A stretch of 64,000 bases of DNA from an uncultured Prevotellaceae bacterium (GTDB lineage Bacteria > Bacteroidota > Bacteroidia > Bacteroidales > Bacteroidaceae): NCBI GenBank assembly GCA_947167515.1, contig CAMVIM010000010.1, positions 53,568 through 117,567 on the forward strand. The letters are read 5' to 3'. Each line of letters starts with the position of its first letter. Positions within the stretch are counted from its first letter, which is position 1. This document shows positions 1-10,975 of this stretch, one piece after another. The notes under the pieces were generated by a model, which did not search any database, was not told where the DNA came from, and was given only the letters and a program-made list of their open reading frames with translations. The translations under genes and the position numbers were made by a program.

Positions 1-2
1 CT

Positions 3-1403
3 CAGCACATTGGTGCTTACAACGTGAAGATGAAGGATGGTCGCAGGATTACCTTCCTCGACACGCCTGGTCACGAGGCGTTCACCGCCATGCGTGCCCG
101 TGGTGCCAAGGTGACGGACATCGCCATCATCATTGTGGCTGCCGACGATGACGTGATGCCTCAGACGAAGGAGGCCATCGCCCATGCTCAGGCGGCTGGT
201 GTGCCGATGGTGTTTGCCATCAACAAGATTGATAAACCAGGAGCTAATCCTGAGAAGATAAAGGAACAGCTGGCGAACATGAACCTGCTCGTGGAAGAGT
301 GGGGCGGTAAGTATCAGAGCCAAGATATCAGTGCCAAGAAGGGCATCGGCGTGGAGGAACTGATGGACAAGGTGCTGCTGGAGGCCGAATTGCTTGACCT
401 GAAGGCGAACCCCAACCGTAAGGCTACGGGTTCCATCATCGAATCCACCCTTGACAAGGGACGTGGTTATGTGGCTACGGTGCTGGTGCAGAACGGCACA
501 CTCCATCAGGGCGACATCGTGCTGGCCGGCACACACTATGGCCGCATCAAGGCCATGTTCAACGAACGTGGACAGCGCATCGACAAGGCTCTGCCGGCCG
601 AACCGGCTGTGATTCTGGGTCTGAACGGCGCACCAACGGCTGGCGACACCTTCCACGTGATGGAGACCGAACAGGAAGCCCGCGAAATCTGTAACAAGCG
701 TGAACAACTGAAGCGTGAGCAGGGACTTCGCACCCAGACACGTCTGACACTCGACGAGTTGGGTCGTCGTATCGCTCTGGGCGACTTCAAGGAACTCAAC
801 CTGATTGTAAAGGGCGACGTGGACGGTTCTATCGAGGCACTATCCGACTCGCTCATCAAGCTTTCTACGGAGAAGATTCAGGTGAATGTCATCCACAAGG
901 CTGTGGGTCAAATCAGCGAGAACGATGTGGAGCTGGCACATGCTTCGGAGAATGTCATCATCATTGGTTTCCAAGTGCGTCCATCGGCTGCTGCCCGTCG
1001 TTTGGCAGAGCAGTATGGCGTCGATATCCGCCTCTACTCCATCATCTACGATGCCATCGAGGAGGTGAAGGATGCCATGGAAGGCATGTTGGCTCCAACG
1101 TTGAAGGAGGAGGTGACGGCTCAGGTGGATGTGCGTCAGGTGTACCACATCACGAAGGTCGGCACCGTGGCTGGCTGCTGGGTGACCGAAGGCAAGGTGC
1201 ATCGCACGGACAAGGTGCGTGTGGTGCGCGATGGTATCGTGGTTCACACAGGAGAAATCTTGGCACTGAAGCGTTTCAAGGATGATGTGAAGGAGGTGGG
1301 TCGAGACTTCGAGTGCGGTATCTCCATCGTCAATTTCAACGACATTCGTGAGGGCGACGTGCTCGAAACCTACACGGAAGTGGAAGTGAAGGCTAAACTT
1401 TGA
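3..1403 (+). CDS. infB: Translation initiation factor IF-2, C-terminal part (5' end outside window)
   Basis: [36 protein letters not shown] and NKID G-domain motifs plus IF-2 C-terminal domains; frame open to the window edge. Confidence 0.97.
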   Translation, partial: QHIGAYNVKMKDGRRITFLDTPGHEAFTAMRARGAKVTDIAIIIVAADDDVMPQTKEAIAHAQAAGVPMVFAINKIDKPGANPEKIKEQLANMNLLVEEWGGKYQSQDISAKKGIGVEELMDKVLLEAELLDLKANPNRKATGSIIESTLDKGRGYVATVLVQNGTLHQGDIVLAGTHYGRIKAMFNERGQRIDKALPAEPAVILGLNGAPTAGDTFHVMETEQEAREICNKREQLKREQGLRTQTRLTLDELGRRIALGDFKELNLIVKGDVDGSIEALSDSLIKLSTEKIQVNVIHKAVGQISENDVELAHASENVIIIGFQVRPSAAARRLAEQYGVDIRLYSIIYDAIEEVKDAMEGMLAPTLKEEVTAQVDVRQVYHITKVGTVAGCWVTEGKVHRTDKVRVVRDGIVVHTGEILALKRFKDDVKEVGRDFECGISIVNFNDIREGDVLETYTEVEVKAKL

Positions 1404-1420
1404 TAATTGATAATTAGTAA

Positions 1421-1981
1421 TTGGGTATGGATATACTCATCTATATCGTGCTCATTGTAGGGGCTATCATCGGCTTCAAACAGGGCGCATTCAAGCAGGT
1501 GGCTCACTTTCTGGGTGTGGCGATGGGTCTGCTCATTGCCGCAACCCTTTACCACCAGTTTGGCGACTTCTTGGCTGACAAGACGGGAACCAGCATCGGC
1601 TTTGGCCGTCTCATCGCTTTCGTGCTCATCGTCATCGTGGTGCCGATTGCGCTGGGTTGGATTGCCGCCTTCCTCACAGAGTTTTTCAAGAAACTAAAAC
1701 TGAATTTTCTCAACCGCTTGATTGGTGCCGTGGTGGGAGTGGTGTGCTATGCTATGATTCTCAGCGTGGCACTCAACCTCTTTGACTTCGTGAGCAGCAA
1801 TGCGGGTTTCAAAACTCAGCGGCTCACTCCACGTCCTGCCCTCTTTTACAAGGTGAAGCATGCTACTCAGGTGGTTATTCCCGACATTTTGCTGGTGACC
1901 GATGCCACCGAGGTGGCCAACGGCTGTGAGCCGAAGTATGGGCTGAAGCCTGTGGTGGAGAAGGTGAAGGGGAAGAAATGA
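1421..1981 (+). CDS. CvpA family membrane protein
   Basis: MGMDILIYIVLIVGAIIGFKQGAFKQVAHFLGV with several TM segments; typical CvpA N-terminus. Confidence 0.8.
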   Translation: MGMDILIYIVLIVGAIIGFKQGAFKQVAHFLGVAMGLLIAATLYHQFGDFLADKTGTSIGFGRLIAFVLIVIVVPIALGWIAAFLTEFFKKLKLNFLNRLIGAVVGVVCYAMILSVALNLFDFVSSNAGFKTQRLTPRPALFYKVKHATQVVIPDILLVTDATEVANGCEPKYGLKPVVEKVKGKK

Positions 1982-2017
1982 GGAAGGATAACAGACAACG
2001 AGGAAGGATAACGGATA

Positions 2018-3514
2018 ATGAACAACGGAGAAAAGGCAACGGATATCGGACAACGGACAGCGGACAACGGAGGAAACGAGTTTGTGCGTCAGGTGGCGGA
2101 GAAGAAGTATGAGTTTGGCTTCACCACCGATGTGCATACCGAGATTATCGACAAGGGACTGAACGAGGAGGTGGTTCGTCTCATCTCGCAAAAGAAGGGA
2201 GAACCCGACTGGCTCTTGCAGTTCCGTCTGGAAGCCTATCGCTACTGGCTCACACAGACACAGCCCTCGTGGGGGCACGTGCATCTGCCAGAGATAGACT
2301 ATCAGGCCATTTCCTACTATGCCGACCCCACTGCCGGCAACAAGAAGGGACCTAAAAGTGTGGAGGAGATTGACCCTGAGCTGATGAAGACCTTCGACAA
2401 GCTTGGCATCCCTCTTGAAGAGCGGCTGGCTTTGTCTGGCACGGCTGTCGATGCGGTGATGGACTCGGTGTCGGTGAAGACCACTTTCAAGGAAAAGCTC
2501 TCTGAGAAAGGCATCATCTTCTGCTCCATTAGCGAGGCGGTAAGGAACTATCCCGACCTGGTGAAGCAGTATCTGGGCAGTGTGGTGCCTCCGAAAGACA
2601 ACTACTTCGCAGCCCTCAACAGCGCGGTGTTCTCCGATGGCTCGTTCGTCTATATCCCGAAGAATACACGCTGTCCGATGGAACTCTCCACCTACTTCCG
2701 CATCAACGCCCGTAACACGGGACAGTTTGAGCGCACCCTCATTGTGTGTGACGAAGGTTCCTATGTGTCCTATCTTGAAGGATGCACAGCGCCGATGCGT
2801 GATGAGAACCAACTCCATGCCGCCATCGTGGAGATTGTGGTGATGGACAATGCGGAGGTGAAATACTCGACGGTGCAGAACTGGTACCCAGGCGATGCTG
2901 AAGGGCGTGGCGGTGTGCTCAATCTGGTGACAAAGCGAGGTGACTTGAGAGGTGTGAACAGCAAACTCTCGTGGACACAAGTGGAGACGGGTTCTGCCAT
3001 CACATGGAAATATCCCTCTTGTGTGCTCCGAGGCGACAACAGTCAGGCAGAGTTCTATAGTGTGGCGGTCACCAACCATCATCAGGAGGCTGACACGGGT
3101 ACCAAGATGATTCATCTGGGTAGAAACACGCGTTCCACCATCATCTCCAAGGGAATCTCGGCAGGACAGTCGCAGAACTCTTACCGAGGACTTGTCAGAG
3201 TGGGCAAGCTGGCCGACGGAGCCAGAAACTACTCTTCGTGTGACTCCCTGCTGCTGGGCAGCGAGTGCGGTGCTCACACTTTCCCCTATATGGACATTCA
3301 CAACAATACCGCCACCGTGGAGCATGAAGCCACGACCTCTAAAATTAACGAGGAACAGCTCTTCTACTGCAACCAGCGTGGCATCTCTACTGAAGAGGCT
3401 GTGGGGCTGATTGTGAATGGCTATGCCAAGGATGTGCTCAACAAACTCCCGATGGAATTCGCTGTCGAGGCACAGAAACTTTTATCTGTATCACTTGAAG
3501 GAACTGTAGGATAA
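2018..3514 (+). CDS. sufB: Fe-S cluster assembly protein SufB
   Basis: SufB core ([40 protein letters not shown]) followed by sufC, sufD, sufS. Confidence 0.96.
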   Translation: MNNGEKATDIGQRTADNGGNEFVRQVAEKKYEFGFTTDVHTEIIDKGLNEEVVRLISQKKGEPDWLLQFRLEAYRYWLTQTQPSWGHVHLPEIDYQAISYYADPTAGNKKGPKSVEEIDPELMKTFDKLGIPLEERLALSGTAVDAVMDSVSVKTTFKEKLSEKGIIFCSISEAVRNYPDLVKQYLGSVVPPKDNYFAALNSAVFSDGSFVYIPKNTRCPMELSTYFRINARNTGQFERTLIVCDEGSYVSYLEGCTAPMRDENQLHAAIVEIVVMDNAEVKYSTVQNWYPGDAEGRGGVLNLVTKRGDLRGVNSKLSWTQVETGSAITWKYPSCVLRGDNSQAEFYSVAVTNHHQEADTGTKMIHLGRNTRSTIISKGISAGQSQNSYRGLVRVGKLADGARNYSSCDSLLLGSECGAHTFPYMDIHNNTATVEHEATTSKINEEQLFYCNQRGISTEEAVGLIVNGYAKDVLNKLPMEFAVEAQKLLSVSLEGTVG

Positions 3515-3515
3515 T

Positions 3516-4265
3516 ATGTTAGAAATCAAGAATCTTCACGCCAAAGTAGGCGACAAAGAAATACTCAAAGGCATCACGTTGACCATACGTGATGGCGAAA
3601 TCCATGCCCTCATGGGTACCAATGGCGCAGGCAAATCCACCCTCTCGAATGTGATTGTGGGCAATCCTGCCTACGAAGTGACCGAGGGCAGTATCACCTT
3701 CAATGGGCAAGACCTTTTGGCGATGAGTACGGAGGAACGTGCCCATGCCGGCATCTTCATGTCCTTTCAGGCACCCATCGAGATTCCAGGGGTGAGCATG
3801 ACCAATTTCATGCGCGCTGCTGTGAATGCGCGGCGTGAGGCTTTGGGTAAGGAACCCCTCAAATCGACCGACTTCCTCAAAATCATGCGGGAAAAGCGCA
3901 AACTCGTTGAGATGGACCAGAAACTGATGAACCGTTCCGTCAACGAGGGATTTTCGGGTGGAGAGCGCAAACGCAACGAAATTTTCCAGATGGCGATGCT
4001 GGAGCCTACTTTCTGCATCCTTGACGAGACTGACTCGGGACTGGATGTCGATGCCCTCCGTATTGTGGCCGAAGGCTTCAACAAACTGCGCACCGCCGAG
4101 ACCTCTGCCATCGTCATCACCCACTACCAGCGACTGCTCGACTACATCCGTCCAGACTTCGTGCATGTGCTCATTGGCGGGCGCATTGTCAAGACTGGCA
4201 CAGCAGAACTGGCACAGCAGATTGAGAACCAAGGTTTCGACTGGATAAAGGAAGAGCAGGCATGA
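3516..4265 (+). CDS. sufC: Fe-S cluster assembly ATPase SufC
   Basis: Walker A GTNGAGKSTL, FSGGERKRNEIFQM, LDETDSGLDVDALR. Confidence 0.97.
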   Translation: MLEIKNLHAKVGDKEILKGITLTIRDGEIHALMGTNGAGKSTLSNVIVGNPAYEVTEGSITFNGQDLLAMSTEERAHAGIFMSFQAPIEIPGVSMTNFMRAAVNARREALGKEPLKSTDFLKIMREKRKLVEMDQKLMNRSVNEGFSGGERKRNEIFQMAMLEPTFCILDETDSGLDVDALRIVAEGFNKLRTAETSAIVITHYQRLLDYIRPDFVHVLIGGRIVKTGTAELAQQIENQGFDWIKEEQA

Positions 4266-5479
4266 AGAGCGAGCGGCAGTACATAGAACTATATCAGGAG
4301 GCAGGCGATCTCATCAAATCCAAGAGTTGCGCTGTCATGAACGCTGTGCGCGATGAAGCCTTTGCCACCTTTGAGCGGCAGGGATTTCCCACGAAGAAGG
4401 AAGAACGCTACAAATACACCGATGTGGATGCAGCCTTCTCGCCTAACTATGGCATCTCGCTCACCCCTCTAACCATTAAGCCTTCTCTCTATATATATAA
4501 TGTGAAAGATGCCCCTCTGGACATCACTCCCTACTATAACAGAGTCGCAAACACAAAAGACTCTATCACGGCACTGAATACGGCACTCGTCCATGACGCG
4601 CTCCTCATCCATGTGCCAGCCAACACACTGGTGGACGACCCCATCGTAGTGGATAACTGGCTTCGTGGAACTGCACCCACGATGACCAACCGACGCATCC
4701 TTCTCCTGATAGAAAAAGGAGCCAGTGCCACCGTCATCATCAACGACCATGCAGCCGACAAGCAGCGCTTCCTCCTCACACAGGTGGTTGAGGTCTATGT
4801 GCAGGACAACGCCCATCTCGACCTATACGAGATAGAAGAGACCCCCCCCCTGTGTTCACGCTTTTCCAACATCTACATACAGCAAGGACGCGACTCCTCC
4901 GTCAAGCACAATGCCATCACCCTCTTCAATGGGCAGACTCGCAACCTCTGCGATGTCTATCTGAAAGGAGAGGGAGCCGAAGTCACACTCAATGGATGTG
5001 CCATCGGCAGTGCCTCCCAGCGCATTGACAACAACACCCTCATCCATCATCAGGTGCCCCGTTGTCAGTCCAACCAACTCTACAAGTATGTCGTTGATGA
5101 CCATGCCGTCGGAGCCTTTGCCGGCAAGATACTTGTCGATAAAGGCGCACAGAAGACCACCTCGCAAGAGACCAACGCCAATCTCTGTGCCTCGTCCGAT
5201 GCTCGTATGTACACCCAGCCCATGCTTGAAATTTATGCTGACGATGTGAAATGTGCTCATGGCTCCACCGTCGGTGTGATGGATGAAGCAGCCCTCTTCT
5301 ACATGCGGCAGCGAGGCATCCCCGAAGTGGAGGCGCGCACCCTGCTCAAGAACGCCTTTATGGGGCAGGTCATCGACCAGATTAAGTTCGAGCCTCTGCG
5401 CCAACGGCTCTATGTGAAAGTGGAAAAACGCTTCCGCGGCGAACTCGACAAGTGTGAGGACTGCCGACTGTGCAAGTAG
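4262..5479 (+). CDS. sufD: Fe-S cluster assembly protein SufD
   Basis: 4-bp ATGA overlap with sufC; SufD C-terminus KCAHGSTVGVMDEAALFYMRQRGI. Confidence 0.95.
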   Translation: MKSERQYIELYQEAGDLIKSKSCAVMNAVRDEAFATFERQGFPTKKEERYKYTDVDAAFSPNYGISLTPLTIKPSLYIYNVKDAPLDITPYYNRVANTKDSITALNTALVHDALLIHVPANTLVDDPIVVDNWLRGTAPTMTNRRILLLIEKGASATVIINDHAADKQRFLLTQVVEVYVQDNAHLDLYEIEETPPLCSRFSNIYIQQGRDSSVKHNAITLFNGQTRNLCDVYLKGEGAEVTLNGCAIGSASQRIDNNTLIHHQVPRCQSNQLYKYVVDDHAVGAFAGKILVDKGAQKTTSQETNANLCASSDARMYTQPMLEIYADDVKCAHGSTVGVMDEAALFYMRQRGIPEVEARTLLKNAFMGQVIDQIKFEPLRQRLYVKVEKRFRGELDKCEDCRLCK

Positions 5480-5492
5480 TAAAAAAAGAATT

Positions 5493-6707
5493 ATGTACGA
5501 CATCAATAAGGTTCGGGAAGACTTTCCCATCCTTCAAAGAGAAATATATGGCAAGCCCCTTGTCTATCTTGACAACGGAGCTACCACCCAGAAGCCTCGA
5601 CAGGTGGTTGAGGCTATGGTTGACGAATACTACAACGTGAACGCCAACGTGCATCGTGGAGTCCACTTCCTCTCCCAGCAGGCCACAGATCTCCATGAAG
5701 CCAGCCGCGAAACCGTGCGCCGTTTCATCCATGCCCGCAGCACTTCTGAGATACTCTTCACCCGTGGCACCACCGAGAGCATCAACCTCTTGGCCTTCAC
5801 CTTTGGCGAAGCCTTTGTCCGCCAAGGCGACGAAATACTTGTCAGTACGATGGAGCACCACTCCAATATCGTGCCTTGGCAGATGATGTGTGAGCGTAAG
5901 GGAGCCACGCTGAAAGTCATCCCCATGACTGACAATGGCGAACTCCAGATGGAAGCCTACGAGGAACTCCTCACCGAACGTACGCGGTTGGTTTGCTGTA
6001 CCCATGTCAGCAACGTGCTTGGCACCATCAATCCCGTCGCTGACATTATCCGCATAGCTCATCAGCACGGAGTGCCCGTTCTCATCGATGGAGCCCAGTC
6101 TGTGCCCCACATGCCTGTTGATGTGCAAGTCCTCGATTGCGACTTCTTCGCCTTCTCTGGCCACAAGATATACGGTCCTACAGGTGTAGGGGTCCTCTAT
6201 GGAAAAGAGTCATGGCTTGAGAAACTTCCTCCCTATCAGGGTGGAGGTGAGATGATAAAGACCGTCAAGTTTGAGAAGACCACCTATAACGAACTGCCTT
6301 ATAAGTTTGAGGCAGGAACTCCCGACTATGTGGCCACTCATGGACTGGCCGTGGCACTCGATTACGTGACTGCTTTGGGCATGGAAAATATCTTTGCCCA
6401 CGAGCAGCAGCTCACTCTCTACGCCATGCAGCAGATGCAGCAGATAGAAGGTATGCGCATCTTCGGTCCAGCAGACCACCACGATGCCGTCATCAGTTTC
6501 CTTGTGGGCAACATTCATCACCTTGACATGGGCACTCTTCTCGACCGTCTCGGCATTGCTGTCCGCACCGGTCACCACTGCGCCGAACCCCTCATGCACC
6601 GCTTGGGCATCGAAGGCACCGTGCGCGCCTCCTTTGCTCTCTACAACACCACCGACGAAGTCGATGCTCTTGTAGCTGGTATTCGGCGTGTGCAGAAAAT
6701 GTTCTGA
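5493..6707 (+). CDS. sufS: Cysteine desulfurase SufS
   Basis: [40 protein letters not shown]; internal ATG at 5493 chosen over the longer ORF. Confidence 0.96.
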   Translation: MYDINKVREDFPILQREIYGKPLVYLDNGATTQKPRQVVEAMVDEYYNVNANVHRGVHFLSQQATDLHEASRETVRRFIHARSTSEILFTRGTTESINLLAFTFGEAFVRQGDEILVSTMEHHSNIVPWQMMCERKGATLKVIPMTDNGELQMEAYEELLTERTRLVCCTHVSNVLGTINPVADIIRIAHQHGVPVLIDGAQSVPHMPVDVQVLDCDFFAFSGHKIYGPTGVGVLYGKESWLEKLPPYQGGGEMIKTVKFEKTTYNELPYKFEAGTPDYVATHGLAVALDYVTALGMENIFAHEQQLTLYAMQQMQQIEGMRIFGPADHHDAVISFLVGNIHHLDMGTLLDRLGIAVRTGHHCAEPLMHRLGIEGTVRASFALYNTTDEVDALVAGIRRVQKMF

Positions 6708-6756
6708 TTATTCAAAAAAACTCCAAACTTTTAACTGTCAACTCTCAACTCTAAAT

Positions 6757-8109
6757 ATGGCACAGAAACCAAGCATACCAAAAGGTACACGTGACTTTTC
6801 GCCTGTCGAAATGGCGAAACGCAATTACATCTTCGACACCATCCGTCAGGTCTATGCCCTCTATGGCTTTCAGCAGATAGAGACACCCGCCATGGAAAAC
6901 CTCTCCACCCTGATGGGCAAATATGGCGAGGAAGGTGACAAACTTCTTTTCAAGATACTTAACTCAGGCGATTTCCTCCATGGCATGACAGCCGACGAGG
7001 TGGCGAACACCAGCACCCTGAAACTCGCTGCCAAGTTCTGCGAGAAGGGACTGCGATATGACCTCACCGTGCCTTTCGCCCGTTATGTGGTGCAGCATCG
7101 TGAAGAACTGGCTCTCCCCTTCAAGCGTTACCAGATACAGCCCGTGTGGCGCGCTGACCGTCCGCAGAAAGGTCGTTACCGCGAGTTCTACCAGTGCGAT
7201 GCTGATGTTGTGGGCAGCGACTCCCTGCTCAACGAGGTTGAACTCATGCAGATTGTCGATACCGTCTTCACCAAGTTTGGTGTGCGTGCCTGCATCAAGA
7301 TGAACAACCGCAAGATACTATCTGGCATTGCCGAACTCATAGGACAGGCTGACAAGATAGTGGACATCACCGTCGCCATTGATAAGTTGGACAAGATTGG
7401 TCTTGATGCTGTCAATGCCGAACTCGCCGAAGTGGGCATCCCAGCAGAAGCCATCGACAAGTTGCAGCCTATCATCAGCCTCAGCGGTACGAATGACGAG
7501 AAACTCGCCACCATGCGGCAAGTGCTCAAAGACTCCGAAGTGGGTCTGAAGGGTGTGGAGGAGATGGAATACATCCTTTCCAAACTTCACGGACTGCACA
7601 ACGCCGTTGAACTCGACCTGACGCTGGCTCGTGGTCTGAACTACTACACGGGTGCCATTTTCGAAGTGAAGGCTCTCGATGTGCAGATTGGTTCCATCAC
7701 GGGTGGTGGCCGTTACGATAACCTTACAGGTATCTTTGGCATGCCAGGTCTCAGTGGCGTAGGCATCTCTTTTGGAGCAGACCGCATTTTCGATGTGCTC
7801 AACCAGCTTAATCTCTATCCCAAGGAGGCGGTCAATGCCACCCAAGTACTCTTCGTCAACTTTGGCGAGGCTGAGACGGATTTCTGCTTGCCTCTGCTTG
7901 CCCAACTTCGTGCCGCCGGTGTTCGTGCCGAAATCTACCCCGATGCCGCCAAGATGAAGAAGCAGATGAGTTATGCTAACGCCAAAGCCATCCCCTTCGT
8001 CGCTATCGTGGGCGAGAACGAGATGGCCGAAGGGAAGGTGATGCTCAAGGACATGACTACTGGCGAACAGCATCTGCTCACCCCCGAAGAGTTGGTGAAA
8101 AGTTTCTGA
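6757..8109 (+). CDS. hisS: Histidine--tRNA ligase
   Basis: [11 protein letters not shown], class II aaRS motifs, [21 protein letters not shown]; start at [10 protein letters not shown]. Confidence 0.97.
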   Translation: MAQKPSIPKGTRDFSPVEMAKRNYIFDTIRQVYALYGFQQIETPAMENLSTLMGKYGEEGDKLLFKILNSGDFLHGMTADEVANTSTLKLAAKFCEKGLRYDLTVPFARYVVQHREELALPFKRYQIQPVWRADRPQKGRYREFYQCDADVVGSDSLLNEVELMQIVDTVFTKFGVRACIKMNNRKILSGIAELIGQADKIVDITVAIDKLDKIGLDAVNAELAEVGIPAEAIDKLQPIISLSGTNDEKLATMRQVLKDSEVGLKGVEEMEYILSKLHGLHNAVELDLTLARGLNYYTGAIFEVKALDVQIGSITGGGRYDNLTGIFGMPGLSGVGISFGADRIFDVLNQLNLYPKEAVNATQVLFVNFGEAETDFCLPLLAQLRAAGVRAEIYPDAAKMKKQMSYANAKAIPFVAIVGENEMAEGKVMLKDMTTGEQHLLTPEELVKSF

Positions 8110-8174
8110 TTTTTTCTTTATTGTCGTACTCCTTGACTACGCTGTATCGTAGTTGATGGGGGGTACGGATATAC

Positions 8175-8220
8175 AAAAAGAGCGGGACTGTATCTAATGA
8201 GATGCAGTCCCGCTCTTTTT
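8175..8220. terminator. Intrinsic, probably bidirectional terminator between convergent hisS and response regulator genes
   Basis: aaaaagagcgggactg-tatctaatgagatg-cagtcccgctcttttt: perfect stem flanked by A- and T-runs. Confidence 0.9.
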
Positions 8221-8260
8221 GTTTTTATCAAATGCCTTCCTCGGAGGAAAACTGTGTGTT

Positions 8261-8689
8261 TTAACCATTGAGTTGCTTTTTGGCAGCGGCGAGGTTAAGT
8301 TGTGTGGTGACGCTGCTGAGAAGTTTCTCCATGATGATGGGCTTGTTGATGAAATCGTTAGCTCCGAGCTGGAAACCCTTGGATATATCCTGCTCGGAGT
8401 TGAGTGCCGAGAGGATGATGATGGGCAGGTCTTTGGTCTTTTCGTCGGCACGGAGGCGTCGGATGACTTCAAATCCGTCGATGCCAGGCATCATGAGGTC
8501 GAGAAGCATGAGGTCGGGCATTTTCTGTGCTACGGCATCGAGTGCAGCCTGTCCACCGTTTGCTGTGCGGAGTTGGAAGGTGTACTGTGAGAGCATCTTT
8601 TTGATGAGCAAGATGTTGAGTGGCACGTCATCGACTACGAGAACGTTGAGACTTTCAACATTGATTCCAGGTGTGATTTGTTCGTTCAT
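8261..8689 (-). CDS. Response regulator receiver protein
   Basis: VLVVDDVPLNILLIKKML, LMLLDLMMPGIDGFEVIRRLR, IIILSALNS; single REC domain. Confidence 0.92.
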   Translation of the reverse strand: MNEQITPGINVESLNVLVVDDVPLNILLIKKMLSQYTFQLRTANGGQAALDAVAQKMPDLMLLDLMMPGIDGFEVIRRLRADEKTKDLPIIILSALNSEQDISKGFQLGANDFINKPIIMEKLLSSVTTQLNLAAAKKQLNG

Positions 8690-8703
8690 AGTTGTATGTT
8701 TTT

Positions 8704-10146
8704 TTAAGAGTTCTTTTCATTATATTCAAAACTATCGTCAGGAGTGGGAGAGATGAAGCCCATGTCCTTGATGAAGTCGTCGATGGTGGATTGGTTGCCT
8801 TGCAGCTTCATGTAGGTGTAGCATATCTTCTCGCCCGGATTGAGGATGGGGAGTGCTGCACGGATGGTCTCAGAGAGCATAACCTGGAAGTTGATGATGC
8901 CTTCTTCGGTGTCGGTCCCTTTGTATTCGCGAATGACGGAGCCGACATAGGTAATGTTGTTGGCTGCAGAAACCTTGTTGTTGGGGAAGTATTGGCACAC
9001 GAGTTCGATGACTTCGGGACGTATGGAAGTGGTGATGCCGTCGGCATCGAGAATCCAGATTTTTCCCACGAGAAGGTCGCCTTGTATGTTGCCAGAGAAT
9101 TTCTGCTCGGCCAGAAGCCGGATGCGGCTGATGAGGCGGTTGTATTCGATATAGTTATCGTAGAACTCGGTGTAGATGGTGAATCCGATGTTAGGCGAGA
9201 TGATGGATTGTTTGCCTTCGGATGTGATTTCGTAGATGTTGAAGTCTTGTGGAATGAGCTCCTCAGAGTTGAAGGTCTTCTTGCAGCTGGTGCAGAGAGT
9301 CTTGCTCTTGGGCTCGATGAAAGTGTTTCCACAAGTGTTGCAGGTGTAGATAATAGAGGGTCGGTCGTAGTCGAGTCCGATGTGCTGCAGCACTTTATGG
9401 CACTTGGGACAGCGCAGTTGCCCGCCGAAGTTGTATGTGTGTTCGGGCGAAACATTGGCACAGCGGAAGTGGTGGATGACTTCTTCGGTCTGAATGGATG
9501 ACTGTCCGCACTTAGGGCACGTCTGGATGTGGAGCACGTGTGAGTGGAGGCAGTTAGGGCAGAGATAGACTTTGTTGACAAACTTGGTGGCTCTAAAGAG
9601 GCCTTTCTCGGTCATGGACTGCATGAAGACGAAGTAGTCGCTGAGTTCGTAGTGTCCGAGTCGGTAGAAGAGGTCGAAGACGGGAATGACATAGCCTGTA
9701 GAGGCTGAGACTTCGAGTCTTGGCTCAAGGATGGTCTTCTTGCGCGAAATTAGGTAGCGCGTAAGTCGGATGAAGAACTGGTTGGAGGAGAGGATGGGGT
9801 CTTCGGTGGCCGAAAGTCCGATGAGGGTGTTGTAGTTGATGATGTTCTCGATTTGTGTCATCACCTCCATGCTGTTCATGTCATCAGCATATCCGTCGAT
9901 GATTTCATCGTGATTTCCCATCTTGCCCTTGAGGGAACTGGACACGAAGAGAGGTTTGTAGCAGCACTTGGTGGAGGTGACGGGGTTGATGCTGCTTAAG
10001 ATGGCTTTAGCCTCTTTGGGCGAGTTGTTGGTGATGAAGATGACATCGAACAAGTATTCGGGAAAGTCGGGGCTTTCGTCGAGCGCAAAGGGACTATCGA
10101 GCAGGAGCACTCTTCTGTCTCCGTCGTTGTTTTGGATGGTTATCAT
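8704..10146 (-). CDS. TackOD1-like multi-zinc-ribbon signalling protein
   Basis: Repeated CxxC motifs (CPNC, CPKC, CPKCHKVLQHIGLDYDRPS, CNTCG, CTSC); lies just upstream of the receiver gene on the same strand. Confidence 0.65.
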   Translation of the reverse strand: MITIQNNDGDRRVLLLDSPFALDESPDFPEYLFDVIFITNNSPKEAKAILSSINPVTSTKCCYKPLFVSSSLKGKMGNHDEIIDGYADDMNSMEVMTQIENIINYNTLIGLSATEDPILSSNQFFIRLTRYLISRKKTILEPRLEVSASTGYVIPVFDLFYRLGHYELSDYFVFMQSMTEKGLFRATKFVNKVYLCPNCLHSHVLHIQTCPKCGQSSIQTEEVIHHFRCANVSPEHTYNFGGQLRCPKCHKVLQHIGLDYDRPSIIYTCNTCGNTFIEPKSKTLCTSCKKTFNSEELIPQDFNIYEITSEGKQSIISPNIGFTIYTEFYDNYIEYNRLISRIRLLAEQKFSGNIQGDLLVGKIWILDADGITTSIRPEVIELVCQYFPNNKVSAANNITYVGSVIREYKGTDTEEGIINFQVMLSETIRAALPILNPGEKICYTYMKLQGNQSTIDDFIKDMGFISPTPDDSFEYNEKNS

Positions 10147-10342
10147 TTTGCAAAGAAATTATACAGTAATAAGGTTTAGTTATAACATCCCATGGCCTTT
10201 TTGAAAAGGCCAAATCTTTGTGTCTGATTTGTGTCAGATGTGCAAATTTATGATAATTTTTTCAAAAAAAGCAAATTTAGGGTCTTTTTTTTCAGAAAAA
10301 GTCTTTTTCTGGTGCTTTTAGGGTGGATTTTGAAGTGTGTAG

Positions 10343-10975
10343 TTAAATATACCCGGCTTTTTTTAATTCTTGTGCGGCGAGGTGACACTCGTCCCACCAG
10401 GCTTGTCCGAAGCGTCGAATGAGGGGTTCTTTGAGGAACTGATAGACAGGAATTTGTCGTTTTTGTCCCAGTTCCCGTGCGGGCTGGCAGATGTCCCACT
10501 TGTGTACGTTGAGGGCGGTCATGCCTCCCACGGTGGAGAGGCGCACAGGGTAGAGTGCGCAGGACATGGGTTTCTGCCAGTGGAAATGTCCCTGCCTGTA
10601 GGCGGCGTCAATGGCACAGTAGGCACAGGGGTGGGCGATGCCTTCTAGTGTGCCATGCTTGGCGAACACGCAATCCTTGCCATTCACGATTTGAGTGACC
10701 AGCTCGCCGTCCCGGTCGGGATAGACCACTCCTTCGGCTTCTATTTGTGCCTGTGCCTGACGGGATAACTGATTCCATACAGTAGGGTTTTCCACAGCTT
10801 CTTCCAGTAGTTCCACTTCTTCCATGGTGACGGGGGCGCCAGCATCGCCTTCCACGCAGCAGAGACCGTGGCAGCGGTCGAGGTCACAGCAGAAGAATAC
10901 CTTGAAGAGGTCTAACGAGACGAGGGTGTTGAGTATTTCTATCATAGAATAGGCTGTTTTTACGTTTTCTGTCAT
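10343..10975 (-). CDS. DUF3109 family protein (Cys-rich, putative metal binding)
   Basis: CCDLDRCHGLCCVEGDAGAP, CAYCAIDAAYRQG, KPMSCALYPVRL; ATGA overlap with the ribF stop. Confidence 0.85.
   Translation of the reverse strand: MTENVKTAYSMIEILNTLVSLDLFKVFFCCDLDRCHGLCCVEGDAGAPVTMEEVELLEEAVENPTVWNQLSRQAQAQIEAEGVVYPDRDGELVTQIVNGKDCVFAKHGTLEGIAHPCAYCAIDAAYRQGHFHWQKPMSCALYPVRLSTVGGMTALNVHKWDICQPARELGQKRQIPVYQFLKEPLIRRFGQAWWDECHLAAQELKKAGYI

Noticed and set aside
1694-3325. 543-aa minus-strand ORF
   Set aside because: Antisense to cvpA/sufB; the protein is His/Val-rich with no recognisable domain, and sufB on the other strand is unambiguous
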